A stretch of DNA of 64,000 nt from Phytoactinopolyspora halotolerans (GTDB lineage Bacteria; Actinomycetota; Actinomycetes; Jiangellales; Jiangellaceae), in contig NZ_JAAGOA010000015.1 in NCBI RefSeq assembly GCF_010550675.1, positions 124,001 through 188,000 of the forward strand. Direction: 5' to 3'. Under the pieces are notes generated by a model, which was not told the DNA's origin, ran no database searches, and saw only the letters and a program-made list of their open reading frames with translations. Below are positions 63,199 through 64,000 of the stretch, in pieces. Position 1 is the stretch's first letter; each line of letters opens with the position of its first letter. Made by a program: the position numbers and the translations under genes.

Positions 63199-63720
63199 TC
63201 ATGACAGATCGCGCAGGGCATCCTCGATGCCGCGGTGGAACGTCGGGTAGGCGTAGATCATGTGACGCAGCCGCTCGACAGTGACCTCGCCGTGCACGGC
63301 AACGGCGAGCGCCCCGAGCACCTCGCCGCCGTTGGGTCCCGCCGACGTGGCGCCGACGAGCACGCCTCGGTCGGCGTCGGCGATCAGCTTGATCACACCG
63401 GCGTTGCCCGCCTTGTGGATCCAGCCACGCGCCGTCGACGCTACGTCGGCCACGCCCACTCGCACGGCCACTCCCGCCTCGCGCGCCTGGGCCTGAGTGA
63501 GCCCGACCGAGCCGACCTCCGGATCGGTGAAGGTCACCCTGGGCAACGCGCGATAGTCGGCCATCAGGCCGTCCTGGCCGAGAATGTCGCGGACGATGAT
63601 GCCGGCTTGGTAGGTCGCGACATGGGTGAATGCGCCGTGGCCGGTGACGTCGCCGACCGCCCACAGCCGCTCCCCCGCGCGCAACCGATCGTCGACGACG
63701 ATGCGGTGCCTGGCCGGCCA
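63199..63720 (-). pseudogene. 5'-truncated FAD-dependent pyridine nucleotide-disulfide oxidoreductase
   Basis: Similarity begins abruptly at HRIVVDDRLRAGERLWAVGDVTG, the second FAD site, and continues through the dimerisation domain (PRVTFTDPEVGSVGLTQAQA, GFATxG-like DVASTARGWIHKAGNAG, AYPTFHRGIEDALRDL). The N-terminal FAD and NAD halves with the redox CxxxxC are missing. The frame stays open to 63879, but upstream codons do not resemble the family. It is therefore a truncated gene of the mercuric reductase/lipoamide dehydrogenase group, not an active enzyme. Confidence 0.82.
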
Positions 63721-63871
63721 GAGCCTGGAGGCGGTGCCGTTCATCGACACGTTCTGGTTCACCTGGGCCACATTCCAGCCCGACACTCGAATGGTGCCGT
63801 GAACCAAGCGCCCGGCCGCCCCTCTCTGTCCGGCGGCTGGACGTGACCACCGGCATGCCGCTGTGGCACCC

Positions 63872-64000
63872 ATGAACACGGACCGAAACTGGACCGACTA
63901 TCTCACCCGCTACCACGACGAACGCCCAGGCATCACCGAGGTCGCCTTCGAGCACGCCCGTGACCCCGAGGGCGGCACCCCCTACGACTTGGCTACTCGA
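63872..64000 (+). CDS. Start of a class I SAM-dependent methyltransferase gene (partial)
   Basis: From the ATG at 63872, 43 codons run off the window end without a stop. They read MNTDRNWTDYLTRYHDERPG then ITEVAFEHARDPEGGTPYDLA. This N-terminus (YxxxHxERPGITExxxxxAxD...TPYDWLA) is, from memory, typical of actinobacterial class I SAM methyltransferases annotated in the UbiE/menG-like group. The catalytic region is outside the window. It is divergent from the truncated flavoprotein gene. Confidence 0.6.
   Translation, partial: MNTDRNWTDYLTRYHDERPGITEVAFEHARDPEGGTPYDLATR

Overview
This is a chromosomal stretch from a high-GC actinobacterium. The phylum call rests on a fused Kgd-type 2-oxoglutarate enzyme, two WhiB-like proteins, the 24-residue ribosomal protein bL37, a SigR/RsrA pair of the mycothiol type, a SigF-type sigma factor with an RsbW-like partner, and an initiator tRNA with a C1:U72 end. 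The genus cannot be fixed from sequence alone. No insertion sequence, integrase, phage gene or CRISPR array was found.

Layout. Positions 1-12900 hold housekeeping genes: kgd, a small conserved protein, an SGNH hydrolase coupled to an AAA ATPase, a quinone-oxidoreductase-like enzyme, malic enzyme, a polar amino-acid ABC transporter, an RsbW-like/SigF-type stress module and a lipid kinase. Positions 13200-29230 carry a block that parallels, from memory, M. tuberculosis Rv3219-Rv3228: whiB1, pdtaS, a 72-residue biotinyl carrier, then rsrA, sigR and an SRAP gene. aroA and rsgA complete it at 37.5-39.8 kb. Accessory genes interrupt the block: a GlxA-type regulator, a uronate-dehydrogenase-like gene, a Uma2 nuclease, a broken ATPase gene, a DgoD-like dehydratase and an ECF/YCII pair. 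A glycerol cluster also interrupts it (glpD, an IclR regulator, glpK, glpF and a second glpK, 30.4-37.2 kb).

Positions 40600-42860 hold a divergent MFS exporter/TetR pair. Positions 43000-47300 hold the most unusual locus: an unknown gene, then a 962-residue protein that joins an ECF sigma factor, a zinc-binding anti-sigma motif, a membrane helix, three Ig-like domains and a ricin-type lectin domain, then a WhiB-like gene. Both transcription units have two CGTCAT elements exactly 22 bp apart, about 53 bp before the start codon, which suggests co-regulation.

Positions 47500-64000 are more accessory. They include an SDR enzyme, a secreted four-repeat lamin-tail protein, a P-loop kinase, TetR-controlled small operons, an initiator tRNA, several decayed genes, a tandem pair of secreted M14 carboxypeptidases, a nucleotidyltransferase of the aminoglycoside-resistance type, two AhpD-like genes, a thioredoxin-fold peroxiredoxin and a truncated flavoprotein gene. 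The window ends inside a gene that starts like a SAM methyltransferase.

Transcription units often end in long, near-perfect hairpins without a T-tract. Two of these (30344-30412 and 47396-47464) are related copies of one dispersed element.
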